Source: G963668435 sp963668435
GTDB lineage: Bacteria; Latescibacterota; Latescibacteria; Latescibacterales; Latescibacteraceae
Assembly (NCBI GenBank): GCA_963668435.2
Contig: CAXXSC010000005.1
Coordinates: 186,001-250,000 of the forward strand
Direction of reading: 5' to 3'
Length of the DNA: 64,000 nt
The translations under genes were made by a program, and so were the position numbers. The notes below the pieces were generated by a model. The model was not told where the DNA came from and did not search any database. It worked only from the letters and a program-made list of their open reading frames with translations. Below, one piece after another: positions 25,221-34,231 of the stretch. The first letter of the stretch is position 1, and every line of letters begins with the position of its first letter.

Positions 25221-27308
25221 CTATTGAACGAACTCCACGAATCCGTGTTTTTCAAGGAAACGATAGTATTTTATCAGGTCGAATTTCCCGACCGGCTGTC
25301 CCGACTCCATTTCAACAAGCCGTTTGATCTCCGTCAGGTCACGCTTACCGTCGCACCAGAACCAGGAGGCCGCCGCGACACTGTTCGCGCTCCACCAGCG
25401 GGGCGATCCGGTCACCTCCGCCCACTCGGTGTGATGAATGCCCTCTAATGTCAATGTGCCGACTACTTTCCGTTTCGGCACAAGCTTAGCCGCTTCTTTT
25501 TCCCAGTCGCTGACAACGGCTTTCCGGCTGACAACCTTGATCCCCTCTGCCTTCGCCTTGCGAGTGACCTCTTCCTTGAAATGATCTTTCATGAGTCCGG
25601 CAAAACTGTCGATCTGTTTTCCGTATGTTTCGGCCAGTTTATCAGCCGTTTCACTGCCGCCTTTCCTGACCAGACGGGCGACACTGGCAACTGCTTTCTT
25701 CTGAATGTCCGCGTAGTAGTCGATACGTTCGAGACCCTCGGTGCGGCATGCGCCAAGCGATTGGCCATCGCTCGCGGCAAGCGCCTTTTCACGGGCGGCT
25801 GAGGCCGTTTCAGTGATTTTCCCGAGAGCGCGGTCGAATGCGAGACGGGCGATTGTGGGCAGCTCATCCTCACCTGCATCGGCGAGATAGTAAAGGTATG
25901 CGGCGTTGAGAATCGCCATTTCCCGGAGAGTGATGGGATCGACTTTCTCGATCGTATCCATCGAATTATGGTGAAGGAAAGCGTTGCTGGACATGTACAT
26001 GGCATTGATCGGAACACCGATCATCGGATCGCCGAAGAAATTGTCAAGGCCGACCATGAATCCCACCTGTTTCCAGCTTCTCGTGGGCTCGAACCTGTCA
26101 TAATAACGACCGACAATCTCGGGAAAAACGGCATCCGTGAAAGACGGGCTCGCATTGAAATTGGAGGACATGATGAATGTAGTGACATGGAGGTCATAAT
26201 CCATAGCCGGAGAATCGTTACAGAGCACCGCGAGTGTCCTGTTGCGCATACGGTCGAGATTATGGACAGTATAGGCCATGGAACCGTAGCACTCGAATCC
26301 GAGCCACATGCGGATTGTCCGTTTCGGGCGGGGAAGAACGCCGCGCCGGATAAGATCGTTGAGAGCACCTATTGCCTCGAGATCGACCGAGGCGCCTGTA
26401 CAGTCGTCATTGGCACCCCACTCATAAATATGACTCACCACGAGCACATCCTCATCCTTGAGGCTCGATCCCTCGATAGAGCCGACAACATAAGGCAGGC
26501 TGCCGTCAGTGAAATAGCGGCTGTCTATTTTCGCACGGACTTTTACCTTGACACCACGCCTGAGAAGTCCCCTGAGATAATCCGCTTTTTTCTGTGAAAT
26601 GGAGAAACTGAAATTGTTTTTGCTGTCATAGCCGTTCATCTGCCAGCCGCCGGGCATGTCGCTCCAGCCGTTCAGCCAGCGGTTTGCAGTCGTATAATCG
26701 CGGGAACTCGATTCAGCTTCGTCACTGACAAAACCGAGTATGCCGTTGGGGTCGAGATGACGTTTCAGCCCGCGCGAACCGCCCTTGACAAGGACAATTT
26801 TTCCGCGGGCATTAAGTTTCGCAAGCGTGTCCGCACTGGCATTCTCCAGAAGGACAAGCTCGGTTTCAACTCCCTCCGGCGGTGTCGGACAGCTATAATT
26901 GTTGAGCGAGGTAGGGTTGTCGGCATAATTGCAGAGAAAACGGAACTCATCGGGAATATTCGAAGGCTCGACCACCTCGAGCGTAGCCGACTTGCAGTCC
27001 CAGCCGATAGGATTGGTCCAGTCACCGTGCTTCGTGATACCATCGGCGGGAGTGTCGACAATTTCCGCCTCGTCGAAACCGCGCTCGCCCATGATTGTCT
27101 GCGCCTCACGGGCGGTTTTGTTCCACATGGGAAGCGTCGACCACTTGTCATACTGCCAGAGACGCATAGTGTAGTCACGGGCACGGTTGCCGGAAATCTC
27201 ACGTGTCAGCGCAAGGAGCGTTTCATCCATATCTGCGGCGAAAGTGTCCACGGACATGCATGGCAAAAAGAGAATTACAAGCATCATCAGGCAAAACGCT
27301 GCTCTCAT
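25221..27308 (-). CDS. Secreted M28-family peptidase (copy 2)
   Basis: The ATG at 27308 follows AAGGAGGA and begins a signal peptide (MRAAFCLMM, cleavage near residue 25); total 695 residues. It matches copy 1 from end to end, most clearly in LPMWNK and QTIMGER. The zinc-site motifs appear as VSHIYEWGANDDCTG, GFECYGSMAY, LCNDSPA and HHNSMDT, so the ligands are kept. It has the same C-terminal domain (WCDGKRDLTEIKRLV, EKHGFVEFV). Both copies probably cleave the same kind of peptide outside the cytoplasm. The upstream neighbour is a URO-D-like gene. Confidence 0.83.
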   Translation of the reverse strand: MRAAFCLMMLVILFLPCMSVDTFAADMDETLLALTREISGNRARDYTMRLWQYDKWSTLPMWNKTAREAQTIMGERGFDEAEIVDTPADGITKHGDWTNPIGWDCKSATLEVVEPSNIPDEFRFLCNYADNPTSLNNYSCPTPPEGVETELVLLENASADTLAKLNARGKIVLVKGGSRGLKRHLDPNGILGFVSDEAESSSRDYTTANRWLNGWSDMPGGWQMNGYDSKNNFSFSISQKKADYLRGLLRRGVKVKVRAKIDSRYFTDGSLPYVVGSIEGSSLKDEDVLVVSHIYEWGANDDCTGASVDLEAIGALNDLIRRGVLPRPKRTIRMWLGFECYGSMAYTVHNLDRMRNRTLAVLCNDSPAMDYDLHVTTFIMSSNFNASPSFTDAVFPEIVGRYYDRFEPTRSWKQVGFMVGLDNFFGDPMIGVPINAMYMSSNAFLHHNSMDTIEKVDPITLREMAILNAAYLYYLADAGEDELPTIARLAFDRALGKITETASAAREKALAASDGQSLGACRTEGLERIDYYADIQKKAVASVARLVRKGGSETADKLAETYGKQIDSFAGLMKDHFKEEVTRKAKAEGIKVVSRKAVVSDWEKEAAKLVPKRKVVGTLTLEGIHHTEWAEVTGSPRWWSANSVAAASWFWCDGKRDLTEIKRLVEMESGQPVGKFDLIKYYRFLEKHGFVEFVQ

Positions 27309-27470
27309 CTTATCCTCCTTTATATTTCTCAGTCCACTGCCATTCACTCACAACTACCGGTGTGATAATCCGAAACATTACCAAACGCAAAGCGATCGCT
27401 ACCAAATGCTGCCTGATCTTGCTCCTGTCAGACAGCAGCATGTTCCGCAATCAAATCATGTCCCCGCTGA

Positions 27471-28640
27471 CTAATACCAGCCGTGCTCGTATCCGGCCTC
27501 GTAGAGGGCCACGACATTTTCAGCAGGGACACCATACTGGATATTATGCACATTGTTGAATACATAGCCGCCGCGGGGCATGAACACGCCCAGATTCTCT
27601 TTCACCGCGGCGTCAATCTCTTTCGGGCCCTTGAACGGCAGGAGATGCTGGGCATCGACACTGCCGCCCCAGAATACGATACGGTCTCCGAACTCTTTTT
27701 TGAGGCTTTCGGGGTCCATGCCGGGTAGTCCTATCTGGACCGGATTGAGAATATCTACACCATTGTCGATAAGCTCAGGAATATATTCACGGCAGGCGCC
27801 GCAGGTATGGTACCATATTTTGGCATCGGTGAGCGAGCGAATGTGCTGGACAAGCGCTTTCTGACGGGGCTTCACAATCTTCCGGTAAAAATCGGGCGAA
27901 AACAGCGGGCCGTGCTGTCCGGCAAGATCATCGCCGATCATGACCACATCGACACAGTCGCCGACCGCTTTCATGAACTCCGTGTAATAACCGGTCCAGA
28001 ACGTGAGCATCCTGTCAAGCACCGCCTCGCAGAACGAGGGATTCTCAATCATGTCCATAAACCAGCGCTCGAGCCCGCGCATATACCAGCAGGTCTCGTA
28101 AACTACACCGCCAATCCCGGTACAGAGCGCGTAATCGGTTCCATCCCTGAGCGCCAGAGCTTTTTCCCTTACACCGCTGAAACGGCTGGGATCATCGCCT
28201 TTGGGGAATGGATGACGCTCGACTCCGGCAATGTCCGCCTCTGCCAGCGGATGATGGCTGATATCCATGTACAACTGCTGATCGTCGGGCATGGACCAGA
28301 CAACGCCGAACTCATCCCTGAGATCGTGCCACAGACGGCCGTCACGCTCATTGACCTCGATGCCGCCTGTGAAACTGTCCGGGCCGTGCGCGACAATATA
28401 GCGCGTATCGACATGAAAACGTTTCAGCACCTCCTCGCAGGGTACCGCGAGCTGCTGAACCGGGTCGAGTACGGCGGCCTCACTGTCATCTACATCCATA
28501 TGGGCGATCAGTTCTTCGTATGCCCGCTTGTGGATGCCAGTCTGAAAACCGCCGAGATCGATCGGTACACGGTCGGCCTCCTCATGATTCAAAGCACAGC
28601 GCATTCTTTCGCGCGGGGTCATCGTTTCGGTATGGCTCAT
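27471..28640 (-). CDS. Uroporphyrinogen decarboxylase-like protein (possible corrinoid methyltransferase)
   Basis: The 389-residue protein has the URO-D/MtaA fold: TPRERMRCALNHEEADRVPIDLGG at the start, then GDDLAGQHGPLFSPDFY, YHTCGACREYIPELID and WGGSVDAQHLLPF. Its length and divergent N-terminus set it apart from true HemE. This branch includes many cobalamin-dependent methyltransferases and uncharacterised enzymes common in uncultivated bacteria. GGAGGAG precedes the start. It has its own promoter and is divergent from the DUF4405 gene. No haem genes are nearby, so a methyl-transfer or other role is more likely than haem synthesis. Confidence 0.82.
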   Translation of the reverse strand: MSHTETMTPRERMRCALNHEEADRVPIDLGGFQTGIHKRAYEELIAHMDVDDSEAAVLDPVQQLAVPCEEVLKRFHVDTRYIVAHGPDSFTGGIEVNERDGRLWHDLRDEFGVVWSMPDDQQLYMDISHHPLAEADIAGVERHPFPKGDDPSRFSGVREKALALRDGTDYALCTGIGGVVYETCWYMRGLERWFMDMIENPSFCEAVLDRMLTFWTGYYTEFMKAVGDCVDVVMIGDDLAGQHGPLFSPDFYRKIVKPRQKALVQHIRSLTDAKIWYHTCGACREYIPELIDNGVDILNPVQIGLPGMDPESLKKEFGDRIVFWGGSVDAQHLLPFKGPKEIDAAVKENLGVFMPRGGYVFNNVHNIQYGVPAENVVALYEAGYEHGWY

Positions 28641-28672
28641 TGACTCCTCCTGATTTCATTCCATTAGTTTAT

Positions 28673-28701
28673 ATTATAAAGAGTAGCGGCTGATTCTACA
28701 A
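28673..28701 (-). promoter_or_regulatory. Promoter of the URO-D-like gene
   Basis: On the minus strand TTGTAG (28701-28696), 17 bases, TATAAT (28678-28673), about 33 bases before the start codon. Confidence 0.7.
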
Positions 28702-28730
28702 TACTATTTGAATATTTACAAGGCTCTGCA

Positions 28731-28757
28731 TTGACAATATATTCTTTTATTTATACT
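28731..28757 (+). promoter_or_regulatory. Candidate promoter of the DUF4405 gene
   Basis: TTGACA (28731-28736) and TATACT (28752-28757) with a short 15-base spacer. Confidence 0.5.
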
Positions 28758-28820
28758 GCTATTTCATTATATTACACAAAAACGATGCAGGTCAGTGCAA
28801 CATCATATTATGAGGTGAGT

Positions 28821-29468
28821 ATGAGTGAGTCAAAAAAGGCTTTCAACTCGCGGGGATTTATCAGTATATCCCTGACTTTGGCATTCATCATCCTGGCGGT
28901 TTCAGGTCTCGTTCTGTATATAATGCCCTCTGGCAGGGTCGCTTTCTGGATCAACTGGAAACTTCTCGGCCTGACAAAAGAAGATTGGGGCGCGGTTCAC
29001 ACTATTTTCAGCAGTATCTTCGTTGTCCTGTCAGTCATTCATATCGTATTGAACTGGCGGGTCCTCATGAGCCATATCCGCAGCAAGGTTGAATCCGGCA
29101 TCAAGCTCAGGAAAGAACTGGCCATTGCCGCCGCCTGTACTATACTCATTTTCAGCGGTATTCTGTTTGGATTACCGCCGTTCAGCACGGTGATGAATGT
29201 CGGCGAATCAATCAAAGATTCGTGGGAGGAGGGAGCAACACCCGCTCCGGCTCCGCATACAGAACTTAAAACTGTTGCCGAGGTAGCCAACGATTTCGGC
29301 ATGCAGATCGACAGGGTGCTCGACAAGCTTAAGCGCAACGGGATCACGAATGCAGAAGAAGGTATCACCCTGAAAGAACTGGGACTTATCAACAACATGG
29401 CGCCAAGCGATATTTACGAAATTATTGCCCGACGCGGCGGTGGTGACGGCGGCAATAGTAACCATTAA
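28821..29468 (+). CDS. DUF4405-type membrane protein
   Basis: The ATG at 28821 follows GAGGTGAG, giving 215 residues. Three hydrophobic segments lie at about residues 14-34, 54-76 and 97-118, with a histidine in VHTIF and another in VIHIVLNW. This matches the DUF4405 family, related to membrane cytochrome-b-like bundles. The C-terminal 80 residues are soluble and hold a repeated helical pattern (TVAEVANDFGMQID, IYEIIARR), possibly a small helix-turn-helix-like module. The tail is Gly-rich. A haem or redox role is possible but not shown. It is a single gene. Confidence 0.72.
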   Translation: MSESKKAFNSRGFISISLTLAFIILAVSGLVLYIMPSGRVAFWINWKLLGLTKEDWGAVHTIFSSIFVVLSVIHIVLNWRVLMSHIRSKVESGIKLRKELAIAAACTILIFSGILFGLPPFSTVMNVGESIKDSWEEGATPAPAPHTELKTVAEVANDFGMQIDRVLDKLKRNGITNAEEGITLKELGLINNMAPSDIYEIIARRGGGDGGNSNH

Positions 29469-30144
29469 ACAAAACAACACCGACTTCAAATTACGCAACC
29501 CGTCAACAAACCTAAGAAAAAGTATTGTTAGATCATAACCATAACTCTTTGTAATACATGCCATTACAAGCAGGCACAATGGCCGGTGCTGTTGTGCTTG
29601 CTATTTTTATTAGTTTTCTTTTCAATCCCCCGCATTCGGAACATACCAGGCACTACATGCATATAATTATGATTATTAATATCTTATACCACCATTTAAG
29701 CAACAAAAGCAACAAAACCTCAAGCAATAAAAACAAGCTATCTTAGAAAATCACTTCATTTACTTCTTGCTATCTGTTAATTTTACTTTATATTCTCTTT
29801 ATCATATTTTGTACAGGTAGATTCTCCATACTTTTGCATTATCAGACCATTCTGCGCGCGCTATCTTTTGGGAAAGGGGAAAGCATGTACAGCAGAATCG
29901 GGGCTCTCCGTCTGTTGACGCGGAAATCAGGTGCAGGAACTTATCTCATTTTCCACGGCATCTGCCCTGAAAGCTGTACCGGCACCGTAATTTTCGCCAG
30001 ACCGGGTATCAACGGTTCGGGCGCTGTCTGTCAGCGGCCTTTCGGCGAAATCGTTGCGGGCCCGGCCAGAGAACACCCTGCCGGCCTGCATCAATATCCC
30101 CGCTCCAGCGAATCGATATCGAGCTCTCAAAGTCGAAGCGCCGG

Positions 30145-30231
30145 ATGCAGCAGGTTCGCACATATCGGCATCTCATGGATATTGACAACGATTCCGCAGA
30201 CGAACTGTTGAAGAAGGCTGAAAACGCCTGA
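30145..30231 (+). pseudogene. Possible coding remnant ending at a stop before a terminator-like hairpin
   Basis: The in-frame end of 28 residues is charged and helical, and its stop lies 27 bases before a strong hairpin, as for a real gene end. No ribosome site or family is recognised. It may be the tail of a decayed gene. Confidence 0.2.
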
Positions 30232-30258
30232 TAGTTCCCCCTTGGCGAAATCGTACAA

Positions 30259-30320
30259 AAAGCCGCGGAGCATATGTCACTGCGACACACAGCGCAGTGA
30301 ACGTTTCCGCGGCTTTATTA
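30259..30320. terminator. Two-tier hairpin
   Basis: An outer 11-bp stem (AAAGCCGCGGA, 30259-30269, with 30306-30316) encloses an inner 8-bp stem (TCACTGCG with CGCAGTGA). TTTATTATTT follows on the plus strand, and a shorter T-run follows on the minus strand, where it lies 70 bases past the rhaT stop. Confidence 0.6.
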
Positions 30321-30339
30321 TTTGGCACGTTTCAGATGT

Positions 30340-30388
30340 TTGCTTTCTGATGCCTGACGCCTTGACTCCTGATCCCTGACTCTTTTTT
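30340..30388. repeat. Low-complexity intergenic repeat, TGACTCCTGATCCCTGA type
   Basis: The stretch is made of imperfect repeats of CTGAC/CTGAT units with C-rich links. The reverse orientation of the same type appears at 39621-39645 and 43575-43605. Confidence 0.5.
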
Positions 30389-31435
30389 TCACATCCCCAG
30401 CGAGGCAAGATAGTTGCCGAGTCCGATCACCCAGGTCGATACAATGAGGACAGCGATACCCCCGATTATCTTGCTGATGGTCGACCTGCTCGATCCCCGC
30501 CATTCCTTGAACAGGAGCGCCCAGATATTACTGAAAACGATAATGAACGCCATGTGGATGCTCCAGCTGGAGAAATCGTATGCGCCCATCTTGGTCGTCC
30601 CCATGCCGTAGAACATGAACTGCATGTACCAGATGCTCCCGGCGAGAGCGCAGAAGAAATAGTTGGAGAGAAGCGGCGCGTCATTCTTGACATAATCGCC
30701 CGTACTGCCGTTTTTCCTGTTCAGGAACAGGCACCAGACAGCGTTGGTAAAAAAACCGCCGGCCATGATGAAAATGAATACCGGGCTGTTGACAAACAAG
30801 GCCGGTGCGCCCATCGATGCCGCCTTTTCCGCGATTGGCTTTCCTGCCGCGAGCCCGAACGCGAAACAGGCGCTCATGATGCCGCAGACAAAGGCGACCC
30901 AGAGGCCTTTCTTGAAATTGAACTCGCTGATAATTTCCTTTTTCGCCTCGTCGCTCATCTCGCGCTCTTTCGAGATACCCGCCCAGCCGCAGACAGCTAT
31001 GCCCGCGAGACAGACACCGACTCCGCCAAGGGTCACCACCCCCGATGCGGTCGAGACAAGCGTGCCGAATGTCCCGAAATATATTGGCGGCACGATGGTT
31101 CCGAACGCCGCGCAATATCCCAGCGCCATCGCATAGCCCAGCGACATGCCGAGATAGCGCATCGAGAGCCCGAACGTAAGGCCGCCGACACCCCAGAGAA
31201 GTCCAAAAACGAAACTCATGGCCGCACTGCCTTTCGGTGCGGACGCGAGCACGTCGAGAAGGTTCGGAACTGTCAGGAAACCGACTATCCAGGGTACGAT
31301 GATCCATGCGGCGACACCATTGACAAGCCAGTAGCTTTCCCAAGCCCATTTTTTCACCTTCTTGAAAGGGATGTAGAAACTGCCCGAGGCGAAACCGCCT
31401 ATCGCATGAAGAATAATACCCGCAACCGGATTCAT
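30389..31435 (-). CDS. rhaT: L-rhamnose/proton symporter-type transporter
   Basis: The 348-residue membrane protein has about ten hydrophobic helices and the RhaT pattern: ILHAIGGFASGSFYIPFKKVKKWAWESYW at the start (positions about 8-36), LLWGVGGLTFGLSMRYLG and SSWSIHMAFIIVFSNIWAL. RhaT imports L-rhamnose with protons through the inner membrane. GGAG lies seven bases upstream of the ATG. No rhamnose isomerase or kinase is in the window, so a related deoxysugar could be the substrate. It sits at the edge of the carbohydrate region, pointing the same way as the next minus-strand genes. Confidence 0.85.
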   Translation of the reverse strand: MNPVAGIILHAIGGFASGSFYIPFKKVKKWAWESYWLVNGVAAWIIVPWIVGFLTVPNLLDVLASAPKGSAAMSFVFGLLWGVGGLTFGLSMRYLGMSLGYAMALGYCAAFGTIVPPIYFGTFGTLVSTASGVVTLGGVGVCLAGIAVCGWAGISKEREMSDEAKKEIISEFNFKKGLWVAFVCGIMSACFAFGLAAGKPIAEKAASMGAPALFVNSPVFIFIMAGGFFTNAVWCLFLNRKNGSTGDYVKNDAPLLSNYFFCALAGSIWYMQFMFYGMGTTKMGAYDFSSWSIHMAFIIVFSNIWALLFKEWRGSSRSTISKIIGGIAVLIVSTWVIGLGNYLASLGM

Positions 31436-31559
31436 AAACGCTCCACTGTTAGAAAAAGAAACTGAAGTATGCGCGCCCGTTCAGATCGGACCGTGCTCCC
31501 TCATCGGAAGAAACTATCATTTCACGACATTGAAATCACCGGAAAATCAATCCTGCGTT

Positions 31560-31640
31560 CCTGTTAAATCTTTTCTCTGTGCCTCCACAAGAAATATTCT
31601 GAATTTTCCCTTAATCATTGATCCTTAAACCTTGAATCCT
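31560..31640. repeat. Low-complexity intergenic repeat near the 31639 gene
   Basis: CTCTGTGCCTCCAC is followed by ATTGATCCTTAAACCTTGAAT, resembling the CTCTGTG and ATTGAAGATT motifs of the repeat family seen at 43.6, 52.3 and 53.7 kb. Confidence 0.35.
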
Positions 31641-32436
31641 ATTTCCCCAAGCTTTCCAGGAACATCCCGATATTATTCTTTAGCATGTCCGGCTTGTCTT
31701 TCGAAAAAATGCCCACGCAGACAACATCCTGGGGCCTGATCCATTTCGAAACGAAATCGAGAGCCTCCTTAGGCTCATTCCTTCCCGCCGCGAACACCTT
31801 GTAATGGATCACCGGTCGCTTCAATCCCTGAATGAGCTTGACCATGATATCACGGTCCTCGGCGTTGAACCATTCCGGGCACCCGTGAACATGTTCAGCG
31901 TTCTCGTCGCGATGAGAGGCGTTGTAGTAGGAGCACATGTAGAAGTCGGTATCGAGATTCTGCTCGGCCCACTCGAACACACGCGGATCATGCCCGGCGA
32001 CACCAGCGGGAAGTCTGGCCTGCTTGATCTTCTCGATCGCTTTCGGCACCTCGTCCAGACGGCCCTGCGCGAGCAGGAAATCCATCACACCGCCGTGGAC
32101 ATAAGCCGCGTTCGCGCCGCTTTCGATAGCTTCCTCGATACTCCGCTCGGTGCTCTGCATCTCGGGACAGGTCTGCGCGAACCACTGAATTGCGCCACCC
32201 TCGTTACGGTATTCCGCCAGCATACGGGTGATATGCCTGTCAGCACGCCCGAGGAACGTATTCACCCCCAGTGATTCTGCGTTTCTGAGCTCATTCTTGA
32301 TGGCATCGACAGTGTAGAAGTCCATCATCTCTTTGTCTTTGTCAACGCCCTGGTGTGAAAATCCGCTGAACGGGTTGCCGCCGAGGATGAGACGGCTGAC
32401 CTCGATATCTTTAATCGTAACTTTCGACAGATCCAT
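31639..32436 (-). CDS. Conserved hypothetical, probable TIM-barrel protein
   Basis: I prefer the ATG at 32436, six bases after AGAGAG; a start two codons earlier is possible. The 265-residue protein begins like an aldo-keto reductase (VSRLILGGNPFSGF) and has barrel-like segments: NAESLGVNTFLGR, GANAAYVHGGVMD, AGVAGHDPRVFEWA and VIHYKVFAAGRNEP. I recognise the overall type from uncultivated bacterial genomes but no defined function. No AKR catalytic tetrad can be set out by eye. It follows the symporter gene by 68 bases on the same strand, so a sugar-related role is a guess. Confidence 0.65.
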   Translation of the reverse strand: MDLSKVTIKDIEVSRLILGGNPFSGFSHQGVDKDKEMMDFYTVDAIKNELRNAESLGVNTFLGRADRHITRMLAEYRNEGGAIQWFAQTCPEMQSTERSIEEAIESGANAAYVHGGVMDFLLAQGRLDEVPKAIEKIKQARLPAGVAGHDPRVFEWAEQNLDTDFYMCSYYNASHRDENAEHVHGCPEWFNAEDRDIMVKLIQGLKRPVIHYKVFAAGRNEPKEALDFVSKWIRPQDVVCVGIFSKDKPDMLKNNIGMFLESLGK

Positions 32437-32504
32437 ACACATCTCTCTGTTCCGCGGCTCTCTGACCGGATGTCAGATCGAAAACCGCATTGTTACCGGT
32501 TATT

Positions 32505-33995
32505 TCAGTTCAGGTCTTCCATGTTGTCCGCAGCAGAGTCTTCCACAGAGTCGACCGGTGTCGTAACACGTTTATAGAACGCGTCGAGCTGGGCCTGGGG
32601 CTGGGGTTTCGTCACCATCACGGCAACCAGAGCACCGACCAGCCCGGCGGCAAGATAGGACACCATCTGCCAGGGCAGGGATATTTCGATACCCGCGAAC
32701 AGATCATGCTCGATCACGAAAAAGACCACGAATGCGCAGATGAAGCTTGTCCAGACCATCGCCGGATTGGCCCTTCGCCAGAAAATCCCCAGCCAGAACG
32801 GGACACCGAGAAGCGCCGGGAGTTTCCAGAACAGTTCGAGCGCGGCAACCACACCGGGGAGATAAAAGGCGAATGTGAGGCCGCCCGCGACAACGATAAG
32901 CGAGGCGATACGTCCGACAAACAGGTAGTGTTTATCCGGTTTGTTTTTCGCGAAATGCACCTTGTAGACATTACGGGTGAAAATGCCCGAGGCGGCAACC
33001 ATGAATGCGTCGCACGAAGACTGCACCGCCGCAAGTACGCTGGCAAGAAGAAGCCCAACCAGTCCCGGCGGCAGCAGTTCTTTTGCGGCCATGCCGAACG
33101 CGTGATCGGGATTGTCAAGGGCTGGAAACAGCGCGATACAGCACAGCGCGACAAACGCCCACGCCACGGTGCAGATACGCTTGATGAAATTACCATAGGT
33201 GACACCGACACGGCTCTCCATGTCGGTTTTACAAGCAGCGGCCATGAGAATTGCCTGCGGCTGAAGCGCCCAGCCGATACCGGCATTGACCATGGTCACG
33301 AAAATAAAGAACATGGTGATCTCGCCGGGAGTGGTCAGACTGAACAGGTTGTCTGCGAGTTGGCTGTGAAGGCCCGTAAATCCGCCCACACGGAAAAGGG
33401 CGAACGGCAGTATGATAAAGGAAAGGATAATGGTCAGGATACCCTGGATGAAATCAGTGTAGATCGCCGCGACAAGGCCGCCCGCGATACCGTAGACGAG
33501 GAACAGTGCGGTCATGCCGAAAACCGCAACGGAGAATGATATTGCACCGCCGCTGACAGCTTCAACAATACGGCCGCTTCCGAGCAGCATGGTTCCCATG
33601 TTGACCATAAGTATAAAAATGGCGAGGATGGAATACAGTGTCGCGACACTCTGGTTGTAGCGGATCTTGAAATAGTCCGCCATTGTAACGATCCTGAGAC
33701 GCCTCAGGATCGGGCCGATTATCCAGTAGAACGGTGTCACCATGAGCCAGAGCCACTGGTACCAGATACCGGCGAGACCCACCGAATAGCATTTAGAGAT
33801 CACACCCACTGCCTGATCCGAGTGAGTGCCGGTGCCGAAATTGAACATCATGGTCATGAACTTGCCGAAACGACGCCCGCCGATAAAATAATCGCCCGTG
33901 TTTTTCACGGTACGGGAACTCCAGAGACCAATCAGCACCATGAGCACGAGATAGCCCACAAGTACGATTACATCAAGTAAGGGAATGCCGGCCAT
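32505..33995 (-). CDS. Sodium:solute symporter (SSS family)
   Basis: The ATG at 33995 is placed six bases after AAGG; a start two codons earlier overlaps that site. The 496-residue membrane protein has 12-13 helices, and its N-terminal part DYFIGGRRFGKFMTMMF is typical of the SSS family. The segment TALFLVYGIAGGLVAAIYTDFIQG is the family's best-conserved region. It imports a small solute with sodium. Its neighbours suggest a sugar, sugar acid or similar compound. A good promoter lies upstream, back to back with that of the oxidoreductase gene. Confidence 0.88.
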   Translation of the reverse strand: MAGIPLLDVIVLVGYLVLMVLIGLWSSRTVKNTGDYFIGGRRFGKFMTMMFNFGTGTHSDQAVGVISKCYSVGLAGIWYQWLWLMVTPFYWIIGPILRRLRIVTMADYFKIRYNQSVATLYSILAIFILMVNMGTMLLGSGRIVEAVSGGAISFSVAVFGMTALFLVYGIAGGLVAAIYTDFIQGILTIILSFIILPFALFRVGGFTGLHSQLADNLFSLTTPGEITMFFIFVTMVNAGIGWALQPQAILMAAACKTDMESRVGVTYGNFIKRICTVAWAFVALCCIALFPALDNPDHAFGMAAKELLPPGLVGLLLASVLAAVQSSCDAFMVAASGIFTRNVYKVHFAKNKPDKHYLFVGRIASLIVVAGGLTFAFYLPGVVAALELFWKLPALLGVPFWLGIFWRRANPAMVWTSFICAFVVFFVIEHDLFAGIEISLPWQMVSYLAAGLVGALVAVMVTKPQPQAQLDAFYKRVTTPVDSVEDSAADNMEDLN

Positions 33996-34063
33996 GGTCA
34001 TCCTTTCAGAATAGCTGAAACGGTTGTATTTTCATTTCCTGTCGGTTTCACATGTATTTCAAT

Positions 34064-34092
34064 ATTGTATGACTGTGGGTTGCCCGAGTCAA
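34064..34092 (-). promoter_or_regulatory. Promoter of the SSS symporter
   Basis: On the minus strand TTGACT (34092-34087), 17 bases, TACAAT (34069-34064). Confidence 0.72.
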
Positions 34093-34156
34093 TAGTTTTC
34101 CGAGACCGACAGAAACTTATTTACCATATTCGATAAAACGAATCAGCTATTACATC

Positions 34157-34186
34157 TTGACAGAGCCCCCTATGTGCTTCTATTCT
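34157..34186 (+). promoter_or_regulatory. Promoter of the Gfo/Idh/MocA gene
   Basis: TTGACA (34157-34162), 18 bases, TATTCT (34181-34186), with GGGGAG before the ATG at 34232. Together with 34064-34092 it forms a divergent promoter pair. Confidence 0.7.
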
Positions 34187-34231
34187 TTAACACAGCACAA
34201 CTTGTCGAATCACACACGGGGAGAATTCATC

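Larger units (their letters stand above)
29469..30388. other. 920-base stretch with no convincing gene
   Basis: Up to about 29830 the sequence is AT-rich with nothing recognisable. From 29880 to 30231 the composition resembles coding sequence, but plausible peptide stretches switch frame: GNQVQELISFSTASALKAVP near 29920-29990 and a helical end (MQQVRTYRHLMDIDNDSADE, then LLKKAENA and a stop) at 30145-30231. This looks like a decayed gene or a very short one. A large two-tier hairpin follows at 30259, then a low-complexity repeat before the transporter gene. Confidence 0.45.
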
